Source: a virus. Taken from it: a stretch of DNA of 47,212 nt. The stretch is taken from IMG/VR virus record IMGVR_UViG_3300042923_000285, positions 1 through 47,212 of that record. One strand, 5' to 3'. A program made the translations under genes and the position numbers. Shown one piece after another: positions 1-7,048 of this stretch; position 1 is the first letter of the stretch, and each line of letters starts with the position of its first letter. The notes beneath the pieces were generated by a model, which was not told the origin of the DNA, ran no database searches, and saw only the letters and a list, made by a program, of their open reading frames with translations.

Positions 1-127
1 ATCATCGAAATGGAGCAAGGGCAGGAATAATCCTGCTCTTTCCAAAACGGGAGGGATAAGGCGAATGGCGAACCGCAGCAAGTACGAACGAATCCAAATC
101 GTTAACTTTATTATTCGGACTATTGCT
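1..127. repeat. 127-bp terminal direct repeat (left copy)
   Basis: These bases are identical to the last 127 bases of the window (47086-47212). The left copy holds the end of the recT reading frame (bases 1-30), a hairpin, and the start of the next gene at 65. An exact overlap of 127 bases at the ends of a contig is the usual mark of a circular assembly graph closed with a k-mer of 127, so it is probably an assembly artefact and not a biological terminal repeat. Confidence 0.95.
21..43 (+). terminator. hairpin over the recT stop codon
   Basis: GCAGGA (21-26) and TCCTGC (31-36) form a perfect 6-bp stem with loop ATAA, so the TAA stop of recT lies in the loop. The following TCTTTCC is only a weak U-tract. 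It may be an attenuator or weak terminator between recT and the gene at 65. The same element recurs at 47106-47128 through the terminal overlap. Confidence 0.5.
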
Positions 128-460
128 AATCGTGGGCGCAATTTCTTTTTAAGTAAGGAGAACGGACACGTCGCTTACTTTGTCCATAATGGCCGGACTC
201 TTTGGTTCATCGATCAATATACAGGTGTTCCTATCAAGATGGTGAAAGGGCATCAAAGCAACGACTATCACTTTTCAGGCGGCGGTACGATGTGGGGCCT
301 CGTCAATGACTTCAAAGACTTCATAAACGGTGACGATGATTCCAACCACAACAACGGATACGGCGGTCTGTACTGCCCGCATTGGGGATACCCGCCGGAG
401 GACATGGAAGCAATACGAGCATTCGCAATCGAGGTCGGATACCTAAAAGCGAGGGGATAA
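65..460 (+). CDS. hypothetical phage protein, 131 aa
   Basis: I do not recognise the family. The ATG at 65 follows GGGAGGG with good spacing. The protein is soluble, rich in aromatic residues and Gly/Asn/Asp in its second half, with no membrane segment and no clear catalytic motif. It lies directly after recT and two bases before the next gene, so it belongs to the recombination operon. Its first 63 bases are repeated at the right end of the window. Confidence 0.8.
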   Translation: MANRSKYERIQIVNFIIRTIANRGRNFFLSKENGHVAYFVHNGRTLWFIDQYTGVPIKMVKGHQSNDYHFSGGGTMWGLVNDFKDFINGDDDSNHNNGYGGLYCPHWGYPPEDMEAIRAFAIEVGYLKARG

Positions 461-461
461 C

Positions 462-656
462 ATGGCGAAACGATCCTATCCAGCTATACGGACATACCCG
501 ATAGGTTCAGGAATATCCAGCAAAGGTGACATCTTGGAAGGCAAGTATTTAATCACGCAAATCAAACGGATGTATTGGGGTACGTCTCAACACAAAACGC
601 CTGTTTTGCGAGTCGTATACATGATCCGAGACATTGAACAGGGGGAATCGGAGTGA
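462..656 (+). CDS. hypothetical protein, 64 aa
   Basis: A small basic protein (MAKRSYPAIR...) of unknown family. It starts at ATG 462, two bases after the previous stop, with GCGAGGGG upstream. Its stop overlaps the next gene's GTG start (GTGA), which indicates translational coupling in a compact operon. Confidence 0.75.
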   Translation: MAKRSYPAIRTYPIGSGISSKGDILEGKYLITQIKRMYWGTSQHKTPVLRVVYMIRDIEQGESE

Positions 657-901
657 GCAAGCAATCAGGAATGCACCAACGTCTCCAGGAGACGAAAAAG
701 GAATGGGCGGACAAAATCGAGGACGTGTTCACGCAATACGCCGATGATGCGGACGAGGTAGACAACGACATTCGCGGAGTTGAATCGATCTTGGAATGTG
801 CGCGGAGCGAAATCGACAACAAGGACTACGAAGCAGCTACGAGTTACATAAACGCGGCGTTAGAAGCGCTGGTAAAGGCACGACACAAATTATACCGATA
901 G
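653..901 (+). CDS. hypothetical helical acidic protein, 82 aa
   Basis: It starts at GTG 653, overlapping the previous stop, with a GGGGG tract upstream. The sequence is almost all predicted helix, acidic, with heptad-like spacing over about residues 8-80 (KKEWADKIEDVFTQ..., LEALVKARHKLYR at the end). No family recognised. It immediately precedes the clamp-like gene. Confidence 0.75.
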   Translation: MSKQSGMHQRLQETKKEWADKIEDVFTQYADDADEVDNDIRGVESILECARSEIDNKDYEAATSYINAALEALVKARHKLYR

Positions 902-912
902 GGGAGAATAAC

Positions 913-1536
913 ATGGACTTGAACCTCATTCATAACAGCATGTATCCGACGGCATTGAAATTTGCGAAGCGGTTCGTTAGCGATAACCATTACAGAATGA
1001 TCCTTCAATTGGTGCAGCATGCGGAGGACGGAGCGATCCTGGCAACAGATAGCGCAAGAGGAATCATGATCGAAAATATGCATGGCTTCAACGAGGAATG
1101 GCTCGTTAATCCGCATACGTTGGAGTTTGCAAAAGGGAAGTACCCAGAGTTCAGAAAGGTATTTCCCGATCCGAAAGAAACGCCTGACCTATCGTTAGGC
1201 GCAACAGATATCGACAAATGGGTGCAACTACTAAAGGGATTAAGGGCCATGACAAAGAGTAAAAGCGAGGTCCTTACATTCCGATTCATCGAGGATAGTC
1301 TGATTGCAGAAAGCAAGCTCGGTCTGACCATTCGTTTACCGTTTTCTGGGGTGAATCCAAGTTTCGCGGACGAACAAATTGTACTCAACACGATTTACCT
1401 CTTGGATGCAATGGAGTTATTTGCAGCTATGAAAACAGACTCGGTACGGATTCATTTCTTTGGCGAGTATAAACCAGCTCTATTCGATGGTGTAAACGGC
1501 GTGCGAGTCATTATTCTTCCGGTGCGGGTGAGGTAA
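913..1536 (+). CDS. short DnaN-like sliding clamp, 207 aa
   Basis: I read this as a divergent, shortened relative of the DNA polymerase III beta clamp. Seen in the sequence: an ATDSARG segment near residue 40, like the ATDG turn of DnaN; KYPEFRKVFPD near residues 71-81, like the YPnf..viP motif; and a C-terminus with YLLDAMELF, then VRIHFFGEYKPALF, ending VIILPVRVR, like the closing YvmPmR of DnaN. Bacterial DnaN has about 370 residues and three domains; this one has room for two, the size of the trimeric T4 gp45 clamp. It probably tethers the host replicase or recruits repair factors. ATG 913 follows GGGGAGAA. The assignment rests on motif reading only. Confidence 0.6.
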   Translation: MDLNLIHNSMYPTALKFAKRFVSDNHYRMILQLVQHAEDGAILATDSARGIMIENMHGFNEEWLVNPHTLEFAKGKYPEFRKVFPDPKETPDLSLGATDIDKWVQLLKGLRAMTKSKSEVLTFRFIEDSLIAESKLGLTIRLPFSGVNPSFADEQIVLNTIYLLDAMELFAAMKTDSVRIHFFGEYKPALFDGVNGVRVIILPVRVR

Positions 1537-1538
1537 AA

Positions 1539-1901
1539 ATGAAAATAGGCAAATGGAAGCGCAGAGTTTCCCCGAAAGAGTCCGGCGCAGCTGGACAGGG
1601 TTGGTTTTCTGAATTGTCAAAAGCATGGTCAGACGGCAAGTACGCCGTCATGATCCGCGACGTTGAAACAGAGTGGGGGCGAGTGCAACACGCTTGCATT
1701 CGTAACGTTTCCAGCACTGGCATTCCTTGGGCGGAGAAACAGCGCATTAAAAACGAATTGTTTGGGGAAAATGCAGTTGCTATCGAGGTGTTCCCAAAGG
1801 TATCGGAGCTTGTGGACGAAGCGAATATGTATCACTTGTGGATTCTGCCGGAGGGCTTTGAACTTCCGTTCGGCCTACATAAACGGGAGGGCAGGGGATG
1901 A
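1539..1901 (+). CDS. DUF7694-like phage protein, 120 aa
   Basis: The C-terminal part (AVAIEVFPK, then LVDEANMYHLWILP and LPFGL) follows the pattern I associate with small phage proteins of the DUF7694 type, whose function is unknown. It begins two bases after the clamp-like gene and overlaps the next start (ATGA-type overlap at 1898-1901), so it is co-translated with both. Confidence 0.7.
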   Translation: MKIGKWKRRVSPKESGAAGQGWFSELSKAWSDGKYAVMIRDVETEWGRVQHACIRNVSSTGIPWAEKQRIKNELFGENAVAIEVFPKVSELVDEANMYHLWILPEGFELPFGLHKREGRG

Positions 1902-2077
1902 ACTGCCTAATCGCCTCGATCCTCAAGGAAGCGCCTGTTGATCTTTCTATTAGTGATCTACGTCTCATGCTGCGCACACGGTATGGTGTGGAATGGGACG
2001 GTGATATGTCCAGCATCGTCCTCGACTATCCGCAAATCAGGGAAATCAAAAATCAATCGTATGGGTGGTATGAATGA
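1898..2077 (+). CDS. small hypothetical protein, 59 aa
   Basis: Starts at ATG 1898, overlapping the previous stop, behind GGCAGGGG; stops at TGA 2075-2077, directly before the ATG of the YopX gene at 2078. It fills the gap exactly. The sequence (MNCLIASILKEAP... SYGWYE) shows no recognised domain. Confidence 0.7.
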   Translation: MNCLIASILKEAPVDLSISDLRLMLRTRYGVEWDGDMSSIVLDYPQIREIKNQSYGWYE

Positions 2078-2461
2078 ATGAGAATCCCTAAATTACAAGC
2101 ATGGGACAAAGAGCGTTCTGTCATGATGCAAGTCGTTGAGCTGAACATGTGGAAAGACGGGGAAAACCTTTGGGCGCATCCGAGTGTATTTTATGACTTG
2201 GACAATCGAGCCTATCACGCTAGAAAACGATTGGACGAGGTTGTTTTAAGAGAATGGACTGGACTCAAAGACAAGAACGGCGTGGATATTTACGAGGGTG
2301 ACGTGGTAAAAGGAGCAGGGGAACATAAAGGTCAGAGCTATGTATTTTACGGCTATGGTCAATGGCAACCTTTCGCCTACTTGGGTGCATTTGACGGAAA
2401 TGAATTTGAAGTAATCGGAAATATTTACGCCAATCCAGAACTAATAGAGCCTGTCAAATGA
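2078..2461 (+). CDS. YopX family protein, 127 aa (copy 1)
   Basis: YopX proteins are common in Bacillota phages and have no settled function. The family signature is clear: an N-terminal RIPKLQAWDKE strand, a central WTGLKDKNGVDIYEGDVV motif and a C-terminal EVIGNIYANPEL. A second, diverged copy lies at 10574. The stop codon is inside the hairpin of the terminator that follows, and the last residues (PVK) are shared with the next gene's product through a duplicated 33-nt segment. Confidence 0.9.
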   Translation: MRIPKLQAWDKERSVMMQVVELNMWKDGENLWAHPSVFYDLDNRAYHARKRLDEVVLREWTGLKDKNGVDIYEGDVVKGAGEHKGQSYVFYGYGQWQPFAYLGAFDGNEFEVIGNIYANPELIEPVK

Positions 2462-2476
2462 CGGGCTTTTTCTTTT
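2449..2476 (+). terminator. rho-independent terminator after yopX copy 1
   Basis: GCCTGTC (2449-2455) pairs with GACGGGC (2460-2466) around loop AAAT, followed by TTTTTCTTTT. The stop codon TGA is in the hairpin. This segment (2450-2482) matches 31 of 33 bases at 3054-3086. Confidence 0.9.
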
Positions 2477-2494
2477 GTCTCCCTTTTCAAATAT

Positions 2495-2528
2495 CTATCT
2501 TTACATTGTGCAGATAGCATGATAATAT
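2495..2528 (+). promoter_or_regulatory. promoter P1 with CTATCT/AGATAG operator dyad
   Basis: CTATCT (2495-2500) and AGATAG (2512-2517) form a perfect inverted repeat with 11 bases between them. A -35-like TTTACA (2500-2505) lies within it and a -10-like TAATAT (2523-2528) follows at 17-bp spacing. An inner AC...GT pair extends the symmetry. The arrangement recurs at 12222, 38637 and 40472, always just after a terminator. Repressor or activator unknown. Confidence 0.75.
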
Positions 2529-2567
2529 GGGTTCATAAAACGATAACAAATACGGAGGAATGAACAA

Positions 2568-3065
2568 ATGACGACTGTGACATTGTTAGTGGTAAACGAG
2601 ACGGGGTTTCCGGCATTGTCTTATGGCGACGGAACAGGAAAGACAAAGGAACAGGTCGAGGCGGCGGCACGCGAGAAATATCCGCACATTAACAACCCAA
2701 CATACAGATTCCTTTGGAACGAAGAAGCGATTGCATACGATCGAAAATGGAGCATGGAGCGACAGTGGGCGGCGTTGAAACCGATTCAAAAATGGATGAT
2801 CGAAACGGCCATTCCTGAATTGAATGACGAAATCAAAAGCAGAAATTCGGCTAGCCAATTGGTTGTAATCGCAGAAAATCGAATCAAAAAAGCGGGGTTT
2901 ACTGATGTATGCGGACGTTGCGGCGGCGATGGTCGATACGCATACAATACAATGGATGGAGATATGTGCTACGGGTGCAACGGCAAGAAGGTTGCGATGG
3001 TCAAAATTACAGCAGCTAACAAAAAAGCGATTGCTGAACATTTCAAGAATCGACCTGTCAAATGA
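2568..3065 (+). CDS. hypothetical protein with DnaJ-type zinc finger, 165 aa
   Basis: Residues about 114-139 hold two CxxCxGxG-like units (CGRCGGDG and CYGCNGK), as in the DnaJ central zinc-binding region. The N-terminal 110 residues match no family I recognise; there is no J domain, so it is not a DnaJ co-chaperone. It is the only gene between promoter P1 and its own terminator, flanked by near-identical terminator sequences. That makes it an independently expressed accessory (moron-like) gene. ATG 2568 follows GGAGGAATGAACAA. Confidence 0.8.
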   Translation: MTTVTLLVVNETGFPALSYGDGTGKTKEQVEAAAREKYPHINNPTYRFLWNEEAIAYDRKWSMERQWAALKPIQKWMIETAIPELNDEIKSRNSASQLVVIAENRIKKAGFTDVCGRCGGDGRYAYNTMDGDMCYGCNGKKVAMVKITAANKKAIAEHFKNRPVK

Positions 3066-3081
3066 CAGGCTTTTTCTTTTG
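3054..3081 (+). terminator. rho-independent terminator closing the 2.5-3.1 kb cassette
   Basis: CCTGTC (3054-3059), loop AAAT, GACAGG (3064-3069), then CTTTTTCTTTT. The stop codon TGA is in the hairpin. Near-duplicate of the terminator at 2449. Confidence 0.9.
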
Positions 3082-3149
3082 CCTCCAGCGTATCGAAATG
3101 GGCAAATTACTAATGTATCCATAAACACGAAAAATATACCAAATAGTTG

Positions 3150-3178
3150 TTGCAAATAGATTCATAGTGTTTTAATAT
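3150..3178 (+). promoter_or_regulatory. candidate sigma-A promoter for the replication operon
   Basis: TTGCAA (3150-3155), 17-bp spacer, TAATAT (3173-3178). It lies just downstream of a terminator and about 20 bp before the HTH gene, so it would drive the initiator and loader genes. It lacks the CTATCT dyad of P1-P4. Confidence 0.6.
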
Positions 3179-3200
3179 GTTTCTAGGAGGTGCAAGACAA

Positions 3201-3362
3201 TTGGAATTGCTGAAAGCTAGTCAACTATGCGAACGACTGAAAATTGACAGAACTACTTTGTATCGCTGGAGGAAAAATGGATTGCCAACAATCAAAATTG
3301 GCGCAACGATCCGGTTTAATCCCGATGACGTGGATAGATGGCTTAAAGAAAGGGGGCAATGA
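3201..3362 (+). CDS. small helix-turn-helix DNA-binding protein, 53 aa
   Basis: An HTH_17/excisionase-like (MerR-type) fold: LKASQLCERLKIDRTTLYRW, then a wing (GLPTIKIGATIRF) and DDVDRWLKERG, which is the full length of that domain. I chose TTG 3201 because AGGAGG (3185-3190) sits 10 bases before it; an in-frame ATG at 3177 lies upstream of that site. Its stop is followed within 5 bases by the initiator gene, so it probably regulates replication or directs the initiator. With no integrase present, an excisionase role is unlikely. Confidence 0.75.
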   Translation: MELLKASQLCERLKIDRTTLYRWRKNGLPTIKIGATIRFNPDDVDRWLKERGQ

Positions 3363-3366
3363 GTTT

Positions 3367-4239
3367 GTGGCTAGACCGCGTAAAGAGGGAATGGACTACT
3401 TTCCGCATGACACTGACGCAGCTAACGACGAGAAAATAGAAGCACTCCGCTCTTTGTTCGGTAATGACGGCTACGCATTCTATTTCATCCTGCTAGAAAG
3501 AATCTACCGAACGAACGAAGCGGAGCTGGACATTTCTAAGCCAATTCTATTAGCTCCTATTGCATCGAAAATCGGAGTAGGCAAAGAAGTGTTCGCGGAA
3601 ATGCTAGAGGCGTCATTCGAGGTTGGTTTGTTCGACAAAGAAGAGTACGAAAAACGCAAGGTTATTACGAGTAGCGGTATTAAATCTAGGTTTTCCGAAG
3701 TAAACAGCATGAGAAAACGGTGGAGAAAAAGCAAGGAAAACGACGGTAATAAAGAGGTTTTCCACGGAGAAAACAGTGCGGAAAACGGTGTTGAAAACGA
3801 GTTTTCCACGGAGAAAACAGGGGAAGAAACGCCGGAAAGTAAAGTAAAGCAAAGTAAAGCAAATGAAAAGGAAAAAGAATTAAAAGAAACAGCAACAGCA
3901 GCGTCGCAAAATTCATTCACTTTTTACCAAAACAACTTCGGTTCCTTGTCGCCGTACATTGCTGACAAGATCGATATGTGGGAAAACGATACGGAACAGG
4001 CTGTTGTTATCGAGGCTATGAAAATAGCAACCGAAAGGAACAAAAGGACATGGTCTTTTGTCGAAGGGATTCTCAAGGATTGGGTTAGACAAGGCGCGAT
4101 TACAATCGACAGCGTAAAAGCGGTACAGGCGGAGTTTTCCAGACAGAAAGGAGCGCAACAAAGTGGAGGACAGCGGAAAGAAAATAGCGGACGCGGTAGG
4201 GACGATCTTATCCGCGAGTCTGCAAAACTCGAATGGTGA
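3367..4239 (+). CDS. replication initiator, Lin1244/DnaD-like, 290 aa
   Basis: The N-terminal 100 residues (GMDYFPHDT near residue 8, then RSLFGNDGYAFYFILLERIY) match the Lin1244/Lin1753 (DUF4373) domain of phage initiators. A low-complexity charged linker follows, then a DnaD-like C-terminal helical region (EQAVVIEAMKIAT... FVEGILKDWV). Such proteins open the origin and recruit a helicase loader; the DnaC-like gene next door fits. GTG 3367 follows AAAGGGGG. The linker coding DNA contains repeated iteron-like sequence, as in lambda O. Confidence 0.85.
   Translation: MARPRKEGMDYFPHDTDAANDEKIEALRSLFGNDGYAFYFILLERIYRTNEAELDISKPILLAPIASKIGVGKEVFAEMLEASFEVGLFDKEEYEKRKVITSSGIKSRFSEVNSMRKRWRKSKENDGNKEVFHGENSAENGVENEFSTEKTGEETPESKVKQSKANEKEKELKETATAASQNSFTFYQNNFGSLSPYIADKIDMWENDTEQAVVIEAMKIATERNKRTWSFVEGILKDWVRQGAITIDSVKAVQAEFSRQKGAQQSGGQRKENSGRGRDDLIRESAKLEW
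3708..3885. other. candidate replication origin: iterons inside the initiator gene
   Basis: Two identical 20-mers (3757-3776 and 3801-3820) each contain the inverted pair GTTTTC...GAAAAC around CCACGGA, and further GAAAAC motifs occur on both sides (six direct copies from about 3713 to 3818). An A-rich stretch with tandem AAAGTAAAGC units follows (about 3836-3885). Iterons followed by an A-rich tract within an initiator gene is the layout of lambda-type origins. Function inferred. Confidence 0.55.
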
Positions 4240-5002
4240 GTTGCACAGGAAGTGCCCACATTGCAAACGAGAGATACCACCTCACACGATCAAAAATCCG
4301 TTTACGGGCGTTGAAACTCTCGTTCCGGTAACTTGTAAGTGCGAGACGTTAGAACGCGAGAGGGAGCAACGAGAAGCTGCTGAGAGGGTGCAGAAAAAAG
4401 AGACTGAGAGGTTGTTCTCTTTCTCGAAGATCGGCGCAAGGTTCGAAGGTCGAACGTTTAGCGACTTTCTCAACCGCCAAGGATCGGAAAAAGCATTTGC
4501 AGCAGCAAAGCGATTCGTGGAAGGATTCAGCAGGGAAACAAAAGAGGGGCTTTGCTTGTGGGGCGTTCCAGGCAACGGAAAAACGGAACTGGCCGGAATG
4601 ATTGCCAACACGGTACATACAGCGGGATACTCGGTCGTTTTTATCAAAGTTTCGGATTTGTTGGAGCGGTTGCGCTCGTCATTCGACAAAGAAAACAAGG
4701 AGAACGAAGCGCAAATCATGAAAGCTCTCCGAACGTGCGACTTGCTCATTTTAGACGAGGTCGGCTCGGAGAAGATCGTAGGCAAGGAATGGGCGCATGA
4801 TGTTGTTTTGCGGGTTGTCGATGGTCGATACGTGGATTTAAAACCGATTGTCATTACGTCCAATATCGCTATGAGCCAGCTTGATGGTGTTGTGGGCGAA
4901 CGCATACAGGACCGATTCTATCAGATGTGCGAGCCAGTCAAAAACGAGGCGACGAGCTACCGGAAAGAGTTGCGAGAAAAGAGAGCGAGTGGTGAGGCAT
5001 GA
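4163..5002 (+). CDS. DnaC/DnaI-like helicase loader ATPase, 279 aa
   Basis: An AAA+ loader that would place the host replicative helicase on the opened origin. Walker A is GVPGNGKT (about 134-141) and Walker B LLILDE (about 194-199), with an IVITSN sensor-1 segment later and a basic C-terminus. The N-terminus has a zinc-ribbon pattern (C31, C34, C58, C60), as in DnaI-type loaders. The GTG start at 4163 lies inside the end of the initiator gene (77-bp overlap) behind AAAGGAG with 9-base spacing, so the two are translationally coupled. Confidence 0.9.
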   Translation: MEDSGKKIADAVGTILSASLQNSNGELHRKCPHCKREIPPHTIKNPFTGVETLVPVTCKCETLEREREQREAAERVQKKETERLFSFSKIGARFEGRTFSDFLNRQGSEKAFAAAKRFVEGFSRETKEGLCLWGVPGNGKTELAGMIANTVHTAGYSVVFIKVSDLLERLRSSFDKENKENEAQIMKALRTCDLLILDEVGSEKIVGKEWAHDVVLRVVDGRYVDLKPIVITSNIAMSQLDGVVGERIQDRFYQMCEPVKNEATSYRKELREKRASGEA

Positions 5003-5328
5003 AACTAGGGCAGCAAGTTTGTTTCTCTCGGCATTGGGTGAAAAATCCGATGGGCATTGATCCAGCCGAACATACAGACAGCGAACGTTGCGAGTACAGC
5101 AAATTGATTTCGGTCGATTGTGGCCCGATGATTGGTATTGTCGTAGGCAAACGGAATCTTGGGACAATCACCACATTGGAGTTCCGTCGTCATTACAAGC
5201 GCATTGACGAGCCGGAGGAAACGTATTGGACGGCAACAAAAACCAAACTCGAATCATTCTACCTCGTAGCCTGCGACTTAAAGGGATTCTACAAGGTCAA
5301 AGAAGCGGATTTGTGGGTGGTCGAATGA
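4999..5328 (+). CDS. hypothetical protein, 109 aa
   Basis: The ATG at 4999 overlaps the loader's stop and its own end overlaps the next start, so it sits in a tight operon between the loader and the Mom-like gene. Mostly beta-strand by eye (ISVDCGPMIGIVVGKRNLG, TTLEFRRHYK). No family recognised. Confidence 0.75.
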   Translation: MKLGQQVCFSRHWVKNPMGIDPAEHTDSERCEYSKLISVDCGPMIGIVVGKRNLGTITTLEFRRHYKRIDEPEETYWTATKTKLESFYLVACDLKGFYKVKEADLWVVE

Positions 5329-5960
5329 CTAAATTGCGAGAACTGTACGAGATTAAAGAGATTGATTATCAGACAGCGATGAAAGTTGTTATAAAGTCCC
5401 ACTATTTGCACAGGAAAGCACCTTGCAGCTACGCTTTCGGATTGTTCGAAAAAGAGTCGGGAGAAATGGCGGGAGTCATCGTTTACGGAACGCCATCGTC
5501 CGCCCCTTTGCGCCGTGGATTGTGCGGGGTAGAGGAAAAAGACAATGTTATAGAATTGACTCGTCTGTGGATTAAAGACGATACTCCGAAAAATGCCGAA
5601 AGTTTTTTGATCGGAAACACAATCAAACGCGTAGACAAAGAAATTGTCGTTTCATACGCGGAAGATCAAAGGGGTCATATTGGTATTGTTTATCAGGCGA
5701 CTAACTGGATTTACACAGGGTTATCTGCTAAGCGAACCAACTGGACCGTAGAAGGTTTGGACAAGCATTGCCAAACACTCGCGGACAAATACACAGCAAA
5801 AGAGATTCGCGAAGAGTTCGGAGATAAATTTTCGTTAGTGGATAGACCACGAAAACATCGGTATGTGTTTTTCAATTGCAATAAATACAGGAAAAAGGAG
5901 TTGCTTCAAAAACTGAGATACAAGGTCGAAAGGTATCCGAAAAGGGAGGCGCAGGAATGA
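5325..5960 (+). CDS. Mom-like DNA adenine modification protein, 211 aa
   Basis: Phage Mu Mom is a GNAT-fold enzyme that adds a carbamoylmethyl group to adenine and shields phage DNA from restriction. This protein has features I associate with that family: SHYLHRKAP (about 25-33), VIVYGTPSS (51-59), IELTRLWI (76-83) and a long SYAEDQRGHIGIVYQATNW block (110-128), where the acetyl-CoA site of GNAT proteins would lie. Length is close to Mu Mom (about 230). I chose ATG 5325 (overlapping the previous stop) over an upstream frame opening that lies inside the previous gene. No Com-like activator was recognised beside it. Confidence 0.75.
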   Translation: MTKLRELYEIKEIDYQTAMKVVIKSHYLHRKAPCSYAFGLFEKESGEMAGVIVYGTPSSAPLRRGLCGVEEKDNVIELTRLWIKDDTPKNAESFLIGNTIKRVDKEIVVSYAEDQRGHIGIVYQATNWIYTGLSAKRTNWTVEGLDKHCQTLADKYTAKEIREEFGDKFSLVDRPRKHRYVFFNCNKYRKKELLQKLRYKVERYPKREAQE

Positions 5961-6145
5961 ACAAAGGGATGGATACCTATTACAGCCAAGACGCTGACCG
6001 CCAAGCATGGCATACCACAATCGCTGAGAGGCGAGGGATCGTTCTTTACCTGCAAGGCAAGGGTATTTGTCCAGAGAATCCACACAACATGAAAATGAAG
6101 GCGCTGAGAGAGCTTTACGCCGATGCAGTCAGGAGGTTAACTTGA
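5957..6145 (+). CDS. hypothetical protein, 62 aa
   Basis: Starts at ATG 5957, overlapping the Mom-like stop (ATGA), with GGGAGG upstream. The C-terminal half (MKMKALRELYADAVRRLT) is a helix with a SAP/HeH-like look, which could bind nucleic acid; this is weak. Its position suggests co-expression with the Mom-like protein. Confidence 0.7.
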   Translation: MNKGMDTYYSQDADRQAWHTTIAERRGIVLYLQGKGICPENPHNMKMKALRELYADAVRRLT

Positions 6146-6269
6146 ATCACGTCGTCAGAACGACTGGAGCATAGCTAGAATCGTTCGAATGTAACGGATG
6201 GTCAAAATATACCGGATTAATCAAAAACGTCTGAGAATCAAAATACGACAGTTTGAGAGGGTGTTGAAA

Positions 6270-6665
6270 ATGGAGTGTCAGCATTATTCGTGGAGCATGA
6301 CGAATTATCCCGATACAGCACAGTGCAATGGGTGCGGCGTGAGGGTAGATTTGCAAAGGTTGTGTCAACCGACAGAGACCGGAACAAAAACAACTACAGA
6401 AACGGTTGAGTCATTACGTGAAATCATCAAGGAGAAAGACGCTCTGTTGGAAGCAACTTCCGAAAAGGCGTGGGACTCCGAAAGAAAGTTAGATGCAGCT
6501 AACGAGAAAATCAAACTGCTGGAAATGCAATTAGAAACGGCGAAAAGGAAGCTAGAACAAGAGTCAGAAAAGCTTCGGTACTTAGAATTGAGCGTTGTTC
6601 TAGGGTTGAAGGTGCTACCCGTTGAGTTGCTGGATCAATCAATGAAATTAGGCAGAGGGAAATGA
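6270..6665 (+). CDS. coiled-coil protein with N-terminal zinc-type motif, 131 aa
   Basis: ATG 6270 follows GAGGGTG at good spacing, so I prefer it to an in-frame ATG at 6198 with no ribosome site. The N-terminus has C3, H5 and CNGCG, a possible zinc site; about residues 48-105 are a long heptad-rich coiled coil (LREIIKEKDALLEATSEKA...). No family recognised. The 124 bases before it carry no gene I can support, only a small GTCGTcagAACGAC hairpin. Confidence 0.7.
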   Translation: MECQHYSWSMTNYPDTAQCNGCGVRVDLQRLCQPTETGTKTTTETVESLREIIKEKDALLEATSEKAWDSERKLDAANEKIKLLEMQLETAKRKLEQESEKLRYLELSVVLGLKVLPVELLDQSMKLGRGK

Positions 6666-7048
6666 AACCGATAATCAGCAAAGGCAATATGTCCGACTTC
6701 GGATACAAAATGCGAAACAAGATTTGCGAGTGTAAGCCACAATGCGAACGTTTTGTATCGGTGACGACGTACAACGACGGGATGCTCTTGTGTGAACATG
6801 ACGCGATGCAACACACAGCGGAAATGACTAATCTCCTGTACGGTTTGGTCAAGCCCAAAAACGCAAAATGGAGCAATTGGACTGTAGCAGAAGAAAAGGT
6901 TGTTATCCGAATAGCAAACGAGTTCGGGAAGCATAGCACAGGCAGGTACAGGAACGGCGTTGTCCGAGCGATCATGCAGGAGTTAGGCAAGACGAAAAAT
7001 CAGGTAGCAGGAAAAATGATGGAAATGAGGGGGGCGGGGAAGATATGA
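6662..7048 (+). CDS. hypothetical Cys-rich / SANT-like protein, 128 aa
   Basis: Starts at ATG 6662, overlapping the previous stop. The N-terminal part has a possible metal site (CECKPQC about 21-27, CEH about 44-46). The C-terminal half (NWTVAEEKVVIRIANEF... LGKTKNQVAGKMMEMR) resembles a Myb/SANT three-helix DNA-binding domain, with a Trp at the start and a K..VAGK recognition-like helix. Function unknown; a DNA-binding role is inference. Confidence 0.7.
   Translation: MKPIISKGNMSDFGYKMRNKICECKPQCERFVSVTTYNDGMLLCEHDAMQHTAEMTNLLYGLVKPKNAKWSNWTVAEEKVVIRIANEFGKHSTGRYRNGVVRAIMQELGKTKNQVAGKMMEMRGAGKI

Noticed and set aside
1-127. Biological direct terminal repeats
   Set aside because: Exact 127-bp length equals a common assembler k-mer and it lies in the middle of an operon, so an assembly overlap is the simpler explanation.
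3201-3362. Excisionase annotation for the small HTH protein
   Set aside because: The fold fits, but there is no integrase or attachment site in the window, and the gene is joined to the initiator, so a replication-related or regulatory role is more likely.
3836-3870. CRISPR-like repeats from the AAAGTAAAGC units
   Set aside because: Units are about 10 bases, contiguous, and inside a coding gene; there are no spacers. They fit an A-rich origin segment or a Lys-rich linker.
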